The notes below the pieces were generated by a model, which saw only the letters and a program-made list of their open reading frames with translations, was not told the DNA's origin and ran no database searches. A stretch of 42,891 nucleotides of DNA from Aliivibrio sifiae. Lineage in GTDB: Bacteria; Pseudomonadota; Gammaproteobacteria; Enterobacterales; Vibrionaceae. Below are positions 1 through 8,906 of the stretch, piece by piece. The stretch covers positions 1,094,994-1,137,884 of the forward strand of contig NZ_MSCO01000001.1 in the NCBI RefSeq assembly GCF_002954705.1, in the 5' to 3' direction. Position 1 is the stretch's first letter, and each line of letters opens with the position of its first letter. The position numbers and the translations under genes are program-made.

Positions 1-1524
1 TTAATGGAGGGGTGCCGTAGAACGGTCGGTTGGGTAATGCTCCTTATCGCGGCATTATTTTTGTTCTACAGTGCATTTGGTGATTTATTACCGAGTGGCT
101 TTGCAATTAAGTCGTACTCTCTGCAAGAACTGATTCAATTTCAAATATTTTCGGCTAACGGTGTTTTTGGTTCTGCCTTAGGTATCGCGGCAACAACAGT
201 GTTTATCTTTGTTTTATTTGGGGCATTCTTAGAAGTCACAGGAGCAGGGAAATTCTTCATTGATTTAGCGTTTTCTATTGCAGGTAAATATCGTGGTGGT
301 CCCGCGAAAGCGGCAGTATTAGCCTCAGCAGGCCTAGGGTCTATCTCAGGTTCAGCGATAGCAAATACAGTCACCACTGGCTCAATCACCATTCCTATGA
401 TGAAGAAGTTGGGTTATAAACCAGAACAAGCAGCAGGGATTGAAGCTGCAGCTTCTACTGGTGGACAAATTATGCCACCAATTATGGGGGCTGGCGCGTT
501 TGTTATGGCTCAATTTACAGGGGTGCCTTATAGCGAAATCATGTTGGCCTCGATTGCGCCTGCTATTTTGTATTTCTTTTGTACTTTGCTTTATGTGCAC
601 TTAATGGCGTGTAAATTAAACCTACAAGCGGTGAGTAGAACCGAAGCGGTTATTAGCGTTATGAAAGATGGCGCACACCATTTAATACCACTGGCTCTAA
701 TTACCACGTTGCTTATGATGGCGTATTCACCATTATTGGTTGGTGTTGCTGGTTGTGCAGCTATTTTAGTGACGGCAGCGCTGCGAAAACACAGCCGAAT
801 TGGATTGAAAAAATTCATTGAAGGCATGAAAAATGGTGCCTTAATGGCATTACCTATTTCTGCAGCGTGTGGTGCTGCCGGTATTATAGTTGGTGTGGTT
901 GGACAAACGGGGATAGGCTTACAGTTCACTCAATTTGTGATGGATTTCTCTGGCGGCTACATGCTAATCGCATTAGGGTTAATAAGCCTTGTGGCTTTAG
1001 TGTTAGGTATGGGGCTTCCTGTTACTGCAGCCTATATTGTATTAGCAGTAATGGCAGTGCCAATGTTAAGTGATTTTGGTTTACCGTTATTAACAGCACA
1101 TCTCATCGTTTTTTGGTTATCGCAAACCTCAAACGTAACGCCTCCAATTGCATTAGCCGCTTTTGCTGGTGCTGGTGTTGCCAATGCCAACCCGATGAAG
1201 TCCTCAGTCGAAGCATTTAAATTAGCAGGAGGGTTATTCATTATTCCAATTATGATGGCGTATACCAACCTTGTTAATTCAGAGGCAGGAGTGGTTGCTC
1301 TAACGTATTCAATTATTCAGACGTTAACTATTATTATTGCGATTGCAGTGGCTATTGAAGGGTATTTATTACGCTCATTAACTGGGATAGAAAGGCTATT
1401 GGCATTTTTTACTATACCACTAATTATGTTGAACCCTTTTGGTGTCGGTTTCTTAGGTATTGTAATCATGCTTGGTTTAATTTTGGTTCAGTGGAAGGGT
1501 AGAGGGCAGATCAGTCAGAGTTAG
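1..1524 (+). CDS. TRAP transporter fused permease, TAXI type (3' part)
   Basis: This is the inner-membrane permease of a TAXI-type TRAP transporter, which takes up organic anions or amino acids using an ion gradient and a periplasmic binding protein. The visible part covers the large DctM-like subunit: many hydrophobic helices, the segment LFGAFLEVTGAGKFF (about residues 71-85), GGPAKAAVLASAGLGSISGS, and STGGQIMPPIMGAGAF, all hallmarks of the fused TAXI permease family. The reading frame is open from base 1 (the codon before the first ATG is TTA). Family members carry a further small-subunit region at the N terminus, so the gene almost certainly begins upstream of the window. The TAXI binding protein is not visible and may lie upstream. 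A strong terminator follows the stop. The substrate cannot be told from the permease. Confidence 0.92.
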   Translation, partial: LMEGCRRTVGWVMLLIAALFLFYSAFGDLLPSGFAIKSYSLQELIQFQIFSANGVFGSALGIAATTVFIFVLFGAFLEVTGAGKFFIDLAFSIAGKYRGGPAKAAVLASAGLGSISGSAIANTVTTGSITIPMMKKLGYKPEQAAGIEAAASTGGQIMPPIMGAGAFVMAQFTGVPYSEIMLASIAPAILYFFCTLLYVHLMACKLNLQAVSRTEAVISVMKDGAHHLIPLALITTLLMMAYSPLLVGVAGCAAILVTAALRKHSRIGLKKFIEGMKNGALMALPISAACGAAGIIVGVVGQTGIGLQFTQFVMDFSGGYMLIALGLISLVALVLGMGLPVTAAYIVLAVMAVPMLSDFGLPLLTAHLIVFWLSQTSNVTPPIALAAFAGAGVANANPMKSSVEAFKLAGGLFIIPIMMAYTNLVNSEAGVVALTYSIIQTLTIIIAIAVAIEGYLLRSLTGIERLLAFFTIPLIMLNPFGVGFLGIVIMLGLILVQWKGRGQISQS

Positions 1525-1554
1525 TCTTTTATCATTAAACAACTCACCTTAATT

Positions 1555-1593
1555 AAAATCCTCTTTGGTAATGAGAATCAAAGAGGATTTTTA
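1555..1593 (+). terminator. Rho-independent terminator after the TRAP permease
   Basis: A 13-bp perfect stem (AAAATCCTCTTTG at 1555-1567 with its complement at 1579-1591) has an 11-nt loop and ends in a T run. It lies 31 bases after the permease stop and separates that gene from the receptor-like gene downstream. Confidence 0.85.
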
Positions 1594-1708
1594 GTATTTA
1601 TTCACGAATATTAAGTCTTATAATTCGAAGAATCATCATTCAACTGCTACCTTTTAATAAGAGAATCAATTCAATAGGGTATTTTCGACATATAGGTGGG
1701 AGAGTGCT

Positions 1709-2809
1709 ATGTATGATGAGAAAAGGGTTTTCCGTCATTATATTATTTCAATGGTTATCTTTGTGGCAGCTATGTTTGTAGGGATAGAAAAAAGTAGAGC
1801 GAATACCGAACTTAAAGTCGGAACCTATCATTGTCCCCCCTTTATTTTCCACACCGAAGGTCAAGAGTTCGACGGTCTTAGTATGACGTTATGGGAACGA
1901 ATTGCAGAAATAATGGGCGTGACTTATACATTACAAAATTACGAATTAGACGATTTATTACTAGCGTCAGAAAAAGGTGATATTGATGTAGGTGTTTCTT
2001 GTATTTCGATCACGCCAGATCGTGAAGAACATGTCGATTTCTCTCATTCATTTTATGAAACACACCTTGCTATAGCAGTAAAAAGCCGCAGTTACCTAGA
2101 TACTTTTATCAGTATTATTACGAATAAAACCTTATGGAAAGCCATTGGAATTTTCTTTGCTGTCGCGATTAGTGTCGGTGGTTTTTTCTATCTGTTAGAA
2201 CGGAAAAATAATGATAAGTTATATTCAATGCCAACTAAAAAGGGGCGTATCGCAGAAGCTTTTATTCTTGGGGTGTTATTTATTACCAAAGGCCCTTTTA
2301 ATTACTTTGAATTTAAAACCTTATCAGCACGAGTGATGACAGTATTGATCGCCATGTTCTCCACGGTATTCATTGCCAGTATTACGGCTATTTTAACCAG
2401 TTCACTTACATTAGAGCAGTTACGATTTGATGTGAAAAATGTAAATGATTTATCCAAGTTAAGAACAGGCGCAAAACAAGCGACAACAGCATCCCTATTG
2501 TTGGCTGACCACAGTATTGCTCATGAAAATTATCAAACGATGGATGAGTTGTTATTGGCATTAGAGAATGATCAAGTTGATGCTATTGTCGCAGATGATG
2601 CCGTATTACGATACATGATAAAACAAGGTAAAAATAAGCAATTATTTAATGAGCTTGTTGTGCTTCCTTATCAGCTAGAAAAACAAAATTATGGCCTAGT
2701 TTTAGTCGAAAATAGCGAGTACGAAGAAGAAATTAACCGTGCTTTACTGCAAATACGTGAAACAACAGAATGGCATCAGATCTTGTTAGAATATTTTACT
2801 GAGAAGTAA
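1709..2809 (+). CDS. Bacterial ionotropic glutamate receptor-like protein (binding lobes split by a pore region)
   Basis: The 366-residue protein has the topology of prokaryotic ionotropic glutamate receptors such as GluR0. An N-terminal signal/anchor (about 10-26) is followed by the first lobe of a family-3 solute-binding domain (34-128) with the motif TPDREEHVDFSHSFYE, whose Arg105 should hold the ligand alpha-carboxylate. Then come a membrane helix (141-162), a re-entrant pore-like segment (182-200), a second helix (205-231) with an FIASITAILTSSLT stretch reminiscent of the iGluR gating helix, and the second lobe (235-366) with VDAIVADDAVLRYM near 290-303. A potassium-type TVGYG filter is absent; the equivalent place reads FITKGPFNYF. 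Start ATG has GGGAG about 6 bases upstream. Plain binding proteins lack the internal helices. Being an amino-acid-gated channel or sensor is inference from architecture. Confidence 0.8.
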   Translation: MYDEKRVFRHYIISMVIFVAAMFVGIEKSRANTELKVGTYHCPPFIFHTEGQEFDGLSMTLWERIAEIMGVTYTLQNYELDDLLLASEKGDIDVGVSCISITPDREEHVDFSHSFYETHLAIAVKSRSYLDTFISIITNKTLWKAIGIFFAVAISVGGFFYLLERKNNDKLYSMPTKKGRIAEAFILGVLFITKGPFNYFEFKTLSARVMTVLIAMFSTVFIASITAILTSSLTLEQLRFDVKNVNDLSKLRTGAKQATTASLLLADHSIAHENYQTMDELLLALENDQVDAIVADDAVLRYMIKQGKNKQLFNELVVLPYQLEKQNYGLVLVENSEYEEEINRALLQIRETTEWHQILLEYFTEK

Positions 2810-2847
2810 GTGTAACGATTGGATGAAGTGATTAAGTTTGGTTACAC

Positions 2848-3711
2848 CTACATCTCAAACATATTAACAGAACGCTGATAAAGCCATGCATGTGCTTGTC
2901 CAGCGTTTTTGTTTTTTCCTACCACGCGATCAATGTGTAGTAACCAACTTTTCTCTTCTGAATCGACATCGATTACTTTTAAAGACGTATTATTCTGAAT
3001 TATGTGGTTTGGGGTGAATCCCCAACACTGATCTAATTGTAATAATGATTGTAACGTATTTAAATTATTGGTTGTGGTGACAGAGGATGAGAAATGGGTA
3101 TTCCAAGGACTGTGCATATTAGTAAAGAGTATTTGACGAAACGATTTCAACTCTTGTAATTGAATTGATTTTTGAGAATGTAAAGGGTGGTTATGTGCTG
3201 CTGCAATAGTAACGGGTAAATAACCAACTAAGCCTAATTCAACGTCTTTTGGAAGAATATCTCCGCACAACATGAACCCAATTGATGCTTTTCCTTTTGA
3301 CACTTGTACGCTTATTTCTTGGTTTTCAACGGTATTAATGTGTAATTCAGTGTGTGGAAAATGCTGATAAAACTCATTGACTACCTTATAAAAAGCAGGA
3401 GTTAGCAATATTTCATTAATTGCGATGGTTAAGGTGTCTTCTACGCCAGCACTAAAAGAGTGAATCATGGTTTCAATGTCTTTTGCTTGTGAGAGTAGGT
3501 TAAGAGACTGAATATACAAACGCTTACCGTGAGGTGTCAGTGTAGGAATACGAGTTGAGCGATCAAATATCTCCACGCCGGTGTCTATCTCTAAGTTAGC
3601 AATAGCAGTACTAATGGCGGATTGTGCTTTTCCCAATTTTCGTGCTGCAGCAGAGAATGAGCCACATTCGACACAAAAAATAAGCGTTTCAAGTTGCTGG
3701 AGATTAAACAT
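2848..3711 (-). CDS. LysR-family transcriptional regulator
   Basis: This 287-residue protein has an N-terminal winged helix-turn-helix (residues 1-60, including LETLIFCVECGSFSAAARKLGKAQSAISTAIANLE) and a LysR effector-binding domain (about 88-280). It should act as a cytoplasmic DNA-binding regulator responding to a small ligand. It converges with the receptor-like gene (38-bp gap) and diverges from the next LysR gene across 247 bp. Neither neighbour gives a certain target; the receptor-like gene or the shared intergenic region are the simplest candidates. The effector domain is weakly conserved, with many Asn and His residues near the C terminus, so no ligand class can be named. Confidence 0.9.
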   Translation of the reverse strand: MFNLQQLETLIFCVECGSFSAAARKLGKAQSAISTAIANLEIDTGVEIFDRSTRIPTLTPHGKRLYIQSLNLLSQAKDIETMIHSFSAGVEDTLTIAINEILLTPAFYKVVNEFYQHFPHTELHINTVENQEISVQVSKGKASIGFMLCGDILPKDVELGLVGYLPVTIAAAHNHPLHSQKSIQLQELKSFRQILFTNMHSPWNTHFSSSVTTTNNLNTLQSLLQLDQCWGFTPNHIIQNNTSLKVIDVDSEEKSWLLHIDRVVGKNKNAGQAHAWLYQRSVNMFEM

Positions 3712-3958
3712 ATTAAACCATCTATTATTCAGATAATAACTAAGTAGATTGTATCAAAATACCACATGATAATGCATGAACTTAATGAGAAGTTTTTACT
3801 ATTCATGATTAAAAATTCGTCTAATCTAAGGTTAATCATTTATGTGGTTGGGATTATCTCATTTTAAATGCAGTATTTTTACTATCATTTATTTTAACTA
3901 CTCAAGTAAGTGTTATTATCCGCCGCCCGTATTCCCTTTGAAATAAAGGACAAGAGAG

Positions 3959-4894
3959 ATGCATGATCGTGCCAGTCAAATGGTGATATTTTACGCCCTA
4001 GCCAAGGCAGGCAGCTTTACTGCAGCCGCAAAACAAATGGGTGTGTCTACCTCTCATGTCAGTAAACAACTGGGGGTGCTAGAGTCGAATTTGAATGTGA
4101 AATTAGTTCAAAGAACGACACGTTCACTTATTCTTACGGATGCAGGGCAACAGTTTTATGTGTACTGCGAAAAAATGTACAGTGCGATGAGCGAAGTCAG
4201 TGCCATTATGGATAATGAGCGTGACGGTGTTGCTGGTATTTTGCGATTAGGGCTATCGCAGTCTTTTGGCACCATGCATATTATTCCTGCGATTGATAAA
4301 TTACGTCAGCAATATCCTGAATTACAAGTGGAAGTTCGTTTGTTTGATCACCGAGCAGATATGCTTAAAGAGGGATTGGATTTATGGGTGACAAACTTTG
4401 AAGATTTACCTGAGGGGTATGTTGCTCAACGTTTAGCTGATTCGCATTTTGTGCTAGCGGCTTCTCCTGATTATTTAATAAATAGGGAAGTTCCTCATCA
4501 TCCGCAAGATCTTATTAAACATAACTGTTTAACTTATCAAAGTCGTCACCGTGATTACAGTAATTGGGATTTTAGCAAAGGTAATGAAGCATTGTGTGTC
4601 AAAGTCTCTGGAAACTATCGTGTTGACTTAGCTGAAGCAGTAAGAGATGCGGCTATTTCAGGGTGGGGCGTCGCCTATTTAGCCAGTTATTTATTAACCA
4701 ATGAGTTTAATGATGGCAAACTTATTCAGCTCTTACCCGATTGGAAAGCGAGTCAAAAAATGCCAATTTATGCGGTTTATCCAAGCCGTAAACACCTGCC
4801 AAGAAAGATAATTGCTGCCATTGATTTCTTACGTCAGCATATTGGTCAAAAGCCATATTGGGATAAAGCGTTAATGAAACGGGTTAAGTTATAA
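3959..4894 (+). CDS. LysR-family transcriptional regulator
   Basis: The 311-residue protein has a typical LysR winged helix-turn-helix (MVIFYALAKAGSFTAAAKQM through residue 65, with RTTRSLILTDAG) and an effector domain from about 90 to 300. The RTTRSL/LTDAG wing and the short C-terminal tail place it with the large CrgA/AaeR-like subgroup common in vibrios. The start at 3959 has AAGGA about 9 bases upstream. It is divergent from the preceding LysR gene. The nucleoside transporter lies 286 bp downstream on the same strand with its own CRP-type promoter region, so it need not be a target. No effector is identifiable. Confidence 0.92.
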   Translation: MHDRASQMVIFYALAKAGSFTAAAKQMGVSTSHVSKQLGVLESNLNVKLVQRTTRSLILTDAGQQFYVYCEKMYSAMSEVSAIMDNERDGVAGILRLGLSQSFGTMHIIPAIDKLRQQYPELQVEVRLFDHRADMLKEGLDLWVTNFEDLPEGYVAQRLADSHFVLAASPDYLINREVPHHPQDLIKHNCLTYQSRHRDYSNWDFSKGNEALCVKVSGNYRVDLAEAVRDAAISGWGVAYLASYLLTNEFNDGKLIQLLPDWKASQKMPIYAVYPSRKHLPRKIIAAIDFLRQHIGQKPYWDKALMKRVKL

Positions 4895-5077
4895 TCAAAG
4901 CATTATATGGCCGATATTGGTATTGATTAAATTAAATACAATGTAATGATGTCTTTTTAATCAATGACTTAAATTCATTATCAGCCTTGAAATAAATATA
5001 TTTTCCATATGGCAACAATACCCTTTCCATACTCTTCTCTTATTTTATAAATCAATAAGTTAAGAGTGCCTACAAAG

Positions 5078-5093
5078 TGTGACCTAAATCACC
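5078..5093 (+). promoter_or_regulatory. CRP binding site upstream of the nucleoside transporter
   Basis: TGTGACCTAAATCACC matches the CRP consensus TGTGA-N6-TCACA at nine of ten specific positions. It lies 87 bases before the transporter ATG, a usual position for activation. In E. coli nupC is CRP-activated and CytR-repressed, which fits the neighbour. Apart from this site, the 286-base gap 4895-5180 holds only a 9-bp inverted repeat (4923-4931 and 4956-4964) that may end the LysR transcript. Confidence 0.7.
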
Positions 5094-5180
5094 ATTAACA
5101 GGGTGTTAGCAACCTCGACTTGCGCGGAACCCTTTGCGCATTAGAATGCAGGCTCATTTTCGATAGCACAGGTTTCTATC

Positions 5181-6386
5181 ATGACATCGTTACTTGGTAT
5201 TTTTGCCATTTTACTATTTGCTTACTTATGTTCGACTGATCGCCGTAATATCCCTTTAAGAACTGTTTCTTTGGCGTTTGGCTTACAAATCCTATTTGCT
5301 CTATTGGTACTTTACGTTCCTGCAGGTAAAGAAGTTCTAAACTCAGTAACCGCAGGTGTTTCAGGGGTTATTGATTACGGACAGCAAGGTATTGCCTTTT
5401 TGTTTGGTGGCCTAGCAACAGGCAAAGTAGGCTTTGTCTTTGCTATTAACGTACTGGGTATTATTATTTTCTTCTCAGCACTTATTTCTGCTCTTTATCA
5501 TCTTGGTATTATGCCTAGAGTCATCAATTTTATTGGTGGTGGATTACAACGTTTATTAGGCACAGGACGCGCAGAATCACTTGCAGCGACGGCAAATATC
5601 TTTGTGAGCATGGTAGAAGCCCCTCTTGTTGTAAAACCTTATTTAAAGCACATGAGTGATTCACAGTTCTTTGCTGTCATGACTTGTGGTTTAGCGTCAG
5701 TGGCTGGCGGTACTATGGTCGGTTACGCATCTCTTGGTGTGGATCTTAACTTCCTTATTTCGGCAGCATTTATGTCGGCACCTGCTGGCTTATTAATGGC
5801 GAAGATGATGGTTCCACCAGGTGATGAGGCCAATAACGACGATGAAATTACTTCGGTAGAAATCGATCACGCAACTAATGTATTTGAAGCACTAGCGGAT
5901 GGCGCAATGTCTGGTTTACGTATTGCAGTAGCAGTAGGTACGACGTTACTGGCGTTCGTGAGTGTCATTGCTTTATTAAATGGCTTACTTGGTCATGTCG
6001 GTGATTTCTTCGGCTTAAAACTAAGCTTTGAATTGATCCTTGGTTACCTATTTGCACCAGTTGCATTCTTATTAGGTGTTCCATGGAATGAGGCGATTCT
6101 TGCAGGCTCACTGATTGGTAATAAGATCGTAGTGAATGAGTTTGTCGCCTTTATTCAATTGATGGAAGTTAAAGACCAACTAAGCCCACACTCTATTGCG
6201 ATTGTTACCTTTGCTTTGTGTGGTTTTGCCAATATCTCAACCATGGCGATCTTGATTGGTGGTTTAGGAAGCCTTGTTCCTGAGCGTCGTCCATTCATTG
6301 CTAAAATGGGTTTCAGAGCGATTACTGCAGGCGTATTAGCAAACTTGATGAGTGCGGCGATTGCCGGTGTGATTTTGTCGCTATAG
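5181..6386 (+). CDS. Concentrative nucleoside transporter family protein (NupC-like)
   Basis: This 401-residue inner-membrane protein belongs to the CNT family, which couples nucleoside uptake to sodium or protons. It has the family layout: an N-terminal helix bundle, the HP1 hairpin region near 131-165 (ANIFVSMVEAPLVVKPYL), NEFVAF on the TM7 side, and the HP2 segment CGFANISTMAILIGGLGS near 350-367. The family's HP1 signature GQTEAP, whose Gln and Thr contact the nucleobase in V. cholerae CNT, reads SMVEAP here; the Glu is kept. The substrate may therefore differ from classical nucleosides. An AGG lies just before the ATG. A CRP site lies upstream and a bidirectional terminator downstream. 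Uptake of a nucleoside-like solute under catabolite control is the likely role. Confidence 0.9.
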   Translation: MTSLLGIFAILLFAYLCSTDRRNIPLRTVSLAFGLQILFALLVLYVPAGKEVLNSVTAGVSGVIDYGQQGIAFLFGGLATGKVGFVFAINVLGIIIFFSALISALYHLGIMPRVINFIGGGLQRLLGTGRAESLAATANIFVSMVEAPLVVKPYLKHMSDSQFFAVMTCGLASVAGGTMVGYASLGVDLNFLISAAFMSAPAGLLMAKMMVPPGDEANNDDEITSVEIDHATNVFEALADGAMSGLRIAVAVGTTLLAFVSVIALLNGLLGHVGDFFGLKLSFELILGYLFAPVAFLLGVPWNEAILAGSLIGNKIVVNEFVAFIQLMEVKDQLSPHSIAIVTFALCGFANISTMAILIGGLGSLVPERRPFIAKMGFRAITAGVLANLMSAAIAGVILSL

Positions 6387-6429
6387 ACGATAATAAATTT
6401 AAATATTAGATAGTTAATAGTTAATAGTT

Positions 6430-6462
6430 AAAAGGTTGCGATGATAAGTCGCAACCTTTTTT
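6430..6462 (+). terminator. Bidirectional terminator between the CNT and Bax-like genes
   Basis: A perfect 12-bp stem (AAAAGGTTGCGA at 6430-6441 with 6449-6460) has a 7-nt loop, A-run and T-run flanks, and sits between convergent genes. Just before it the heptamer TAGTTAA is repeated three times (6411-6431). Confidence 0.9.
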
Positions 6463-6466
6463 GTTT

Positions 6467-7375
6467 CTAGTGGGTAAATCGAATACGTATCGGAGCTGCA
6501 TTATTGAACGTAACGTTATCAAAGCTATCAAGTTGATGGTGCTTGATTAGAGATTGTAAATTTTCAACATAAGCGTCGCCACGAGTAGAGTAGTGAGATA
6601 AAGACTCGACTAACTCATACCCTGATAATTTACCTTCACTACTTAGTTTTTTACGTAAAATCCAAAGATCTTTATAAGCCGCTGTTGTATTTAAGTTATA
6701 CATATAACGAGCAGTTCCAGCGAACAGGTTATCAAATGCAGCCACTTTTACATGCCCACCAGGAGTACTTAAGTACTTTCCACCTTTAGAAGATAAATGC
6801 TCTCCATACAATCCATTACCTTTAACTGCGAAATAACTGGTTCCCCAGCCACTTTCATCAATTCCTTGAGCGAGAACCATACCGACAGGAATAATATTTA
6901 GGCGTAAAAGCAGGTCATCAATGTTGTTTGGTTTAATATCATAAGACGCCATTAAATCATTTAGCCATACTGTTTCTTCTTTCGACCATTCACTTTTAGG
7001 CTGCTTCGATAGCGTAATTACGTCATTTCTAACCGCACTTATGCGTTTATTCACCTCAATAATGGTAGGCAGTAATAAACGAATAAACCCTGAAATTTTC
7101 TCTTGAACAGGTAACGAATTTAAATCACTAGGAAGATTCTCAACAAAAAACGGCGGGATTTTATCTGTACTGCTAACGTTAGCTAATTGATATTGATGCA
7201 GTTCAAATTGCTTGATAAGTGATTGAGCTGAGTTAAGCGTGGTGACTTTTACTTCAGGGTAGGGATTGTGAATCTTCTCTGGTGAAATAGGCAGTTGAGT
7301 ATCCGCAAGAGTGCTAGAAGATGCGGTGAGAAGTAAAGAGGCAGAGATATGTTTTAACTTTTTAGATAAAGACAT
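6467..7375 (-). CDS. Bax-like glucosaminidase-domain protein, probably secreted
   Basis: The 302-residue protein resembles E. coli Bax and the glucosaminidase (GH73-related) domain, which cuts the glycan strands of peptidoglycan. A signal peptide is seen at 1-24 (hydrophobic LLLTASSSTLA). The catalytic-domain motif LAQGIDESGWGTSYFAVKGNGLYGE runs from about 168, with Glu174 as the expected general acid, followed by the YSTRGDAYVENLQSLI motif near 267-282 that is typical of this domain. It is periplasmic or surface-exposed and may act in wall turnover; the MurNAc catabolic genes lie 9 kb away, but no operon links them. It stands alone on its strand, with a hairpin between it and ppiB. The precise bond cleaved is not shown. 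Confidence 0.88.
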   Translation of the reverse strand: MSLSKKLKHISASLLLTASSSTLADTQLPISPEKIHNPYPEVKVTTLNSAQSLIKQFELHQYQLANVSSTDKIPPFFVENLPSDLNSLPVQEKISGFIRLLLPTIIEVNKRISAVRNDVITLSKQPKSEWSKEETVWLNDLMASYDIKPNNIDDLLLRLNIIPVGMVLAQGIDESGWGTSYFAVKGNGLYGEHLSSKGGKYLSTPGGHVKVAAFDNLFAGTARYMYNLNTTAAYKDLWILRKKLSSEGKLSGYELVESLSHYSTRGDAYVENLQSLIKHHQLDSFDNVTFNNAAPIRIRFTH

Positions 7376-7408
7376 AAATGGAGTTCCATTTTTATATTAA
7401 TAGGATCG

Positions 7409-7437
7409 AAAACGGCGCTATATTCAGCACCGTTTTT
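7409..7437 (-). terminator. Hairpin downstream of ppiB
   Basis: AAAACGG (7409-7415) pairs with CCGTTTT (7430-7436) around a 14-nt loop, between ppiB and the Bax-like gene. The T run on the minus strand is short, so this is a weak call. Confidence 0.4.
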
Positions 7438-7467
7438 AGTGTTTATATGGAGTTAACAGTCGCTCTG

Positions 7468-7965
7468 TTATTCTTCTACAATAGTCACTTTCTCGATCAC
7501 AATACTCTCTTTTGGAACATCGTCAAACTCACCGATAGATTTAGTTTTAATTTTTGCAATTTTCTTAACTACATCCATACCAATAGTTACTTCACCAAAT
7601 ACCGCATAACCCCAACCAGCGTTAGTGGTGGCAGTGTGATCAAGAAAAGTATTGTTAGCGATGTTGATAAAGAACTCACTGGTTGCAGAGTGGGGTGCAT
7701 CAGTACGCGCCATAGCGATAGTACCGTTTAAGTTTTTCAAACCACGGTTCGCTTCATTCACAATCGGTGCGCGCATTTCTTTTTCTTGCATGTCCGCAGT
7801 AAAACCACCGCCTTGGATCATAAAGCCTTTGATAACACGGTGAAAAATAGTGCCTTCGTAAAAACCATCTTGGCAGTATTTTAAGAAGTTTTTTGAGCTT
7901 ACGGGCGCTTTTTCTTTGTTAAGCTCAATGTGAATGTCGCCAAAATTGGTGGTTAAAATGATCAT
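7468..7965 (-). CDS. ppiB: Peptidyl-prolyl cis-trans isomerase B (cyclophilin)
   Basis: This is a cytoplasmic cyclophilin of 165 residues, the normal length for bacterial PpiB, which speeds cis-trans isomerisation of Xaa-Pro bonds. The core motif [13 protein letters not shown] (about 41-53) contains the catalytic Arg, followed by [21 protein letters not shown] (about 84-104) and the WGYAVFGEV segment with the active-site Trp/Phe. No signal peptide is present, which separates it from periplasmic PpiA. It lies 49 bp downstream of the beta-lactamase gene on the same strand and could be read from that gene's transcript, although it more likely also has its own promoter. Confidence 0.96.
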   Translation of the reverse strand: MIILTTNFGDIHIELNKEKAPVSSKNFLKYCQDGFYEGTIFHRVIKGFMIQGGGFTADMQEKEMRAPIVNEANRGLKNLNGTIAMARTDAPHSATSEFFINIANNTFLDHTATTNAGWGYAVFGEVTIGMDVVKKIAKIKTKSIGEFDDVPKESIVIEKVTIVEE

Positions 7966-8014
7966 ATAGTTAAGTCTATTTAAAAGTTAATTGAGAAAGA
8001 TTATACGTAGTTTC

Positions 8015-8866
8015 TTAGTTTATGTTGAACTCTTTAAATATCGCGTTACCCACTTCCACAATCACTTGATTACGTGAAGCCATGTCTAAATTCGTTTGAG
8101 TCAAGTAAATAGAGATAATGATAGGTGCGCGTTTGTTATTCCAAACAATGGCCGTGATCCCACGCGATCCAAATCCACCTGCGCCAGAGCGATCAGCAAT
8201 TGACCACTTAGCAGGTAAAATAGAACGTAATAGAGGATCAGATACTTTGTTATCGACCATCCAGGCCTTTAGCGTGCGTTTGTCTTTGGTATTAAGTGTT
8301 TGACCAAATAACAATTCGTTGAGTGTATTTGTCATCGCATTTGGGGTAGTAGTATCTCTAATGTCTCCCTTTTGAGCTTCATTTAATGCAGGTTCAATAC
8401 GGTCCAATCGAGTAATATTGTCTCCAATTAAACGTAAGAAAAGCGTGAGAGAGGTAGGGCTGCCAATCTTTGTTAGTACAATATTTGCAGCGGTATTGTC
8501 ACTCATTAGCATGGTGGCTTGGCATGCGCTTTCAGTGCTAATGGTTTCACCGATTAATTTTTCAGTGATAGGAGACCATGGAATAATGGATTCTTTGGTG
8601 ATCCTTGTTAGCGAATCTTTATCCAAGAGGTTATTGCTTGAGTTATAAAGCATTTGAGCACAAGCAAGAGTTTTAAAGGTACTCATCATCGGAAAGCGTT
8701 GGTCGCCTTTATAGCTCCATGATTGATTGTTTGATGTATCAAGAACTGAAACCCCAATCTGACCAGAACTAGCAAGCTCAATCGCTTCAATTGATTTGGT
8801 TAGTGATGTTGCTTGTGCAATATGAGAAAGCAAAGTTAAACAAAAAAGAAAAGTGATACGTTTCAT
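8015..8866 (-). CDS. Class A beta-lactamase, CARB/PSE-like
   Basis: This periplasmic serine beta-lactamase hydrolyses beta-lactams through an acyl-enzyme. All class A elements are present in the 283-residue protein: signal peptide 1-19, STFK with the nucleophile Ser62 and Lys65, SDN at 122-124, the omega-loop motif EPALN at 158-162 with general base Glu158, and DRSGAGG from 225. The last replaces the usual KTG by RSG, a mark of carbenicillinases of the CARB/PSE group, which are intrinsic to several Vibrio species. Nothing is truncated. No integron, transposon or ampR-like regulator is adjacent, which suggests an old chromosomal gene. It sits between an ACC-deaminase-like gene (40 bp) and ppiB (49 bp) on the same strand. 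The substrate range is inferred. Confidence 0.95.
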   Translation of the reverse strand: MKRITFLFCLTLLSHIAQATSLTKSIEAIELASSGQIGVSVLDTSNNQSWSYKGDQRFPMMSTFKTLACAQMLYNSSNNLLDKDSLTRITKESIIPWSPITEKLIGETISTESACQATMLMSDNTAANIVLTKIGSPTSLTLFLRLIGDNITRLDRIEPALNEAQKGDIRDTTTPNAMTNTLNELLFGQTLNTKDKRTLKAWMVDNKVSDPLLRSILPAKWSIADRSGAGGFGSRGITAIVWNNKRAPIIISIYLTQTNLDMASRNQVIVEVGNAIFKEFNIN

Positions 8867-8906
8867 TATAAGCCCTAAAGAAGGTTTTTTTGTATGCGAT
8901 TATGGA

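Noticed and set aside
2810-2847. GTGTAAC/GTTACAC inverted repeat between convergent genes
   Set aside because: Only 7-bp arms, long spacer and no T run; too weak to call a terminator.
6411-6431. Three tandem TAGTTAA units as a functional repeat
   Set aside because: Short and AT-rich beside a terminator; three copies can arise by slippage and no function is suggested.
7378-7843. Plus-strand ORFs over ppiB
   Set aside because: Antisense to a fully supported cyclophilin gene with no ribosome binding sites or domain signals.
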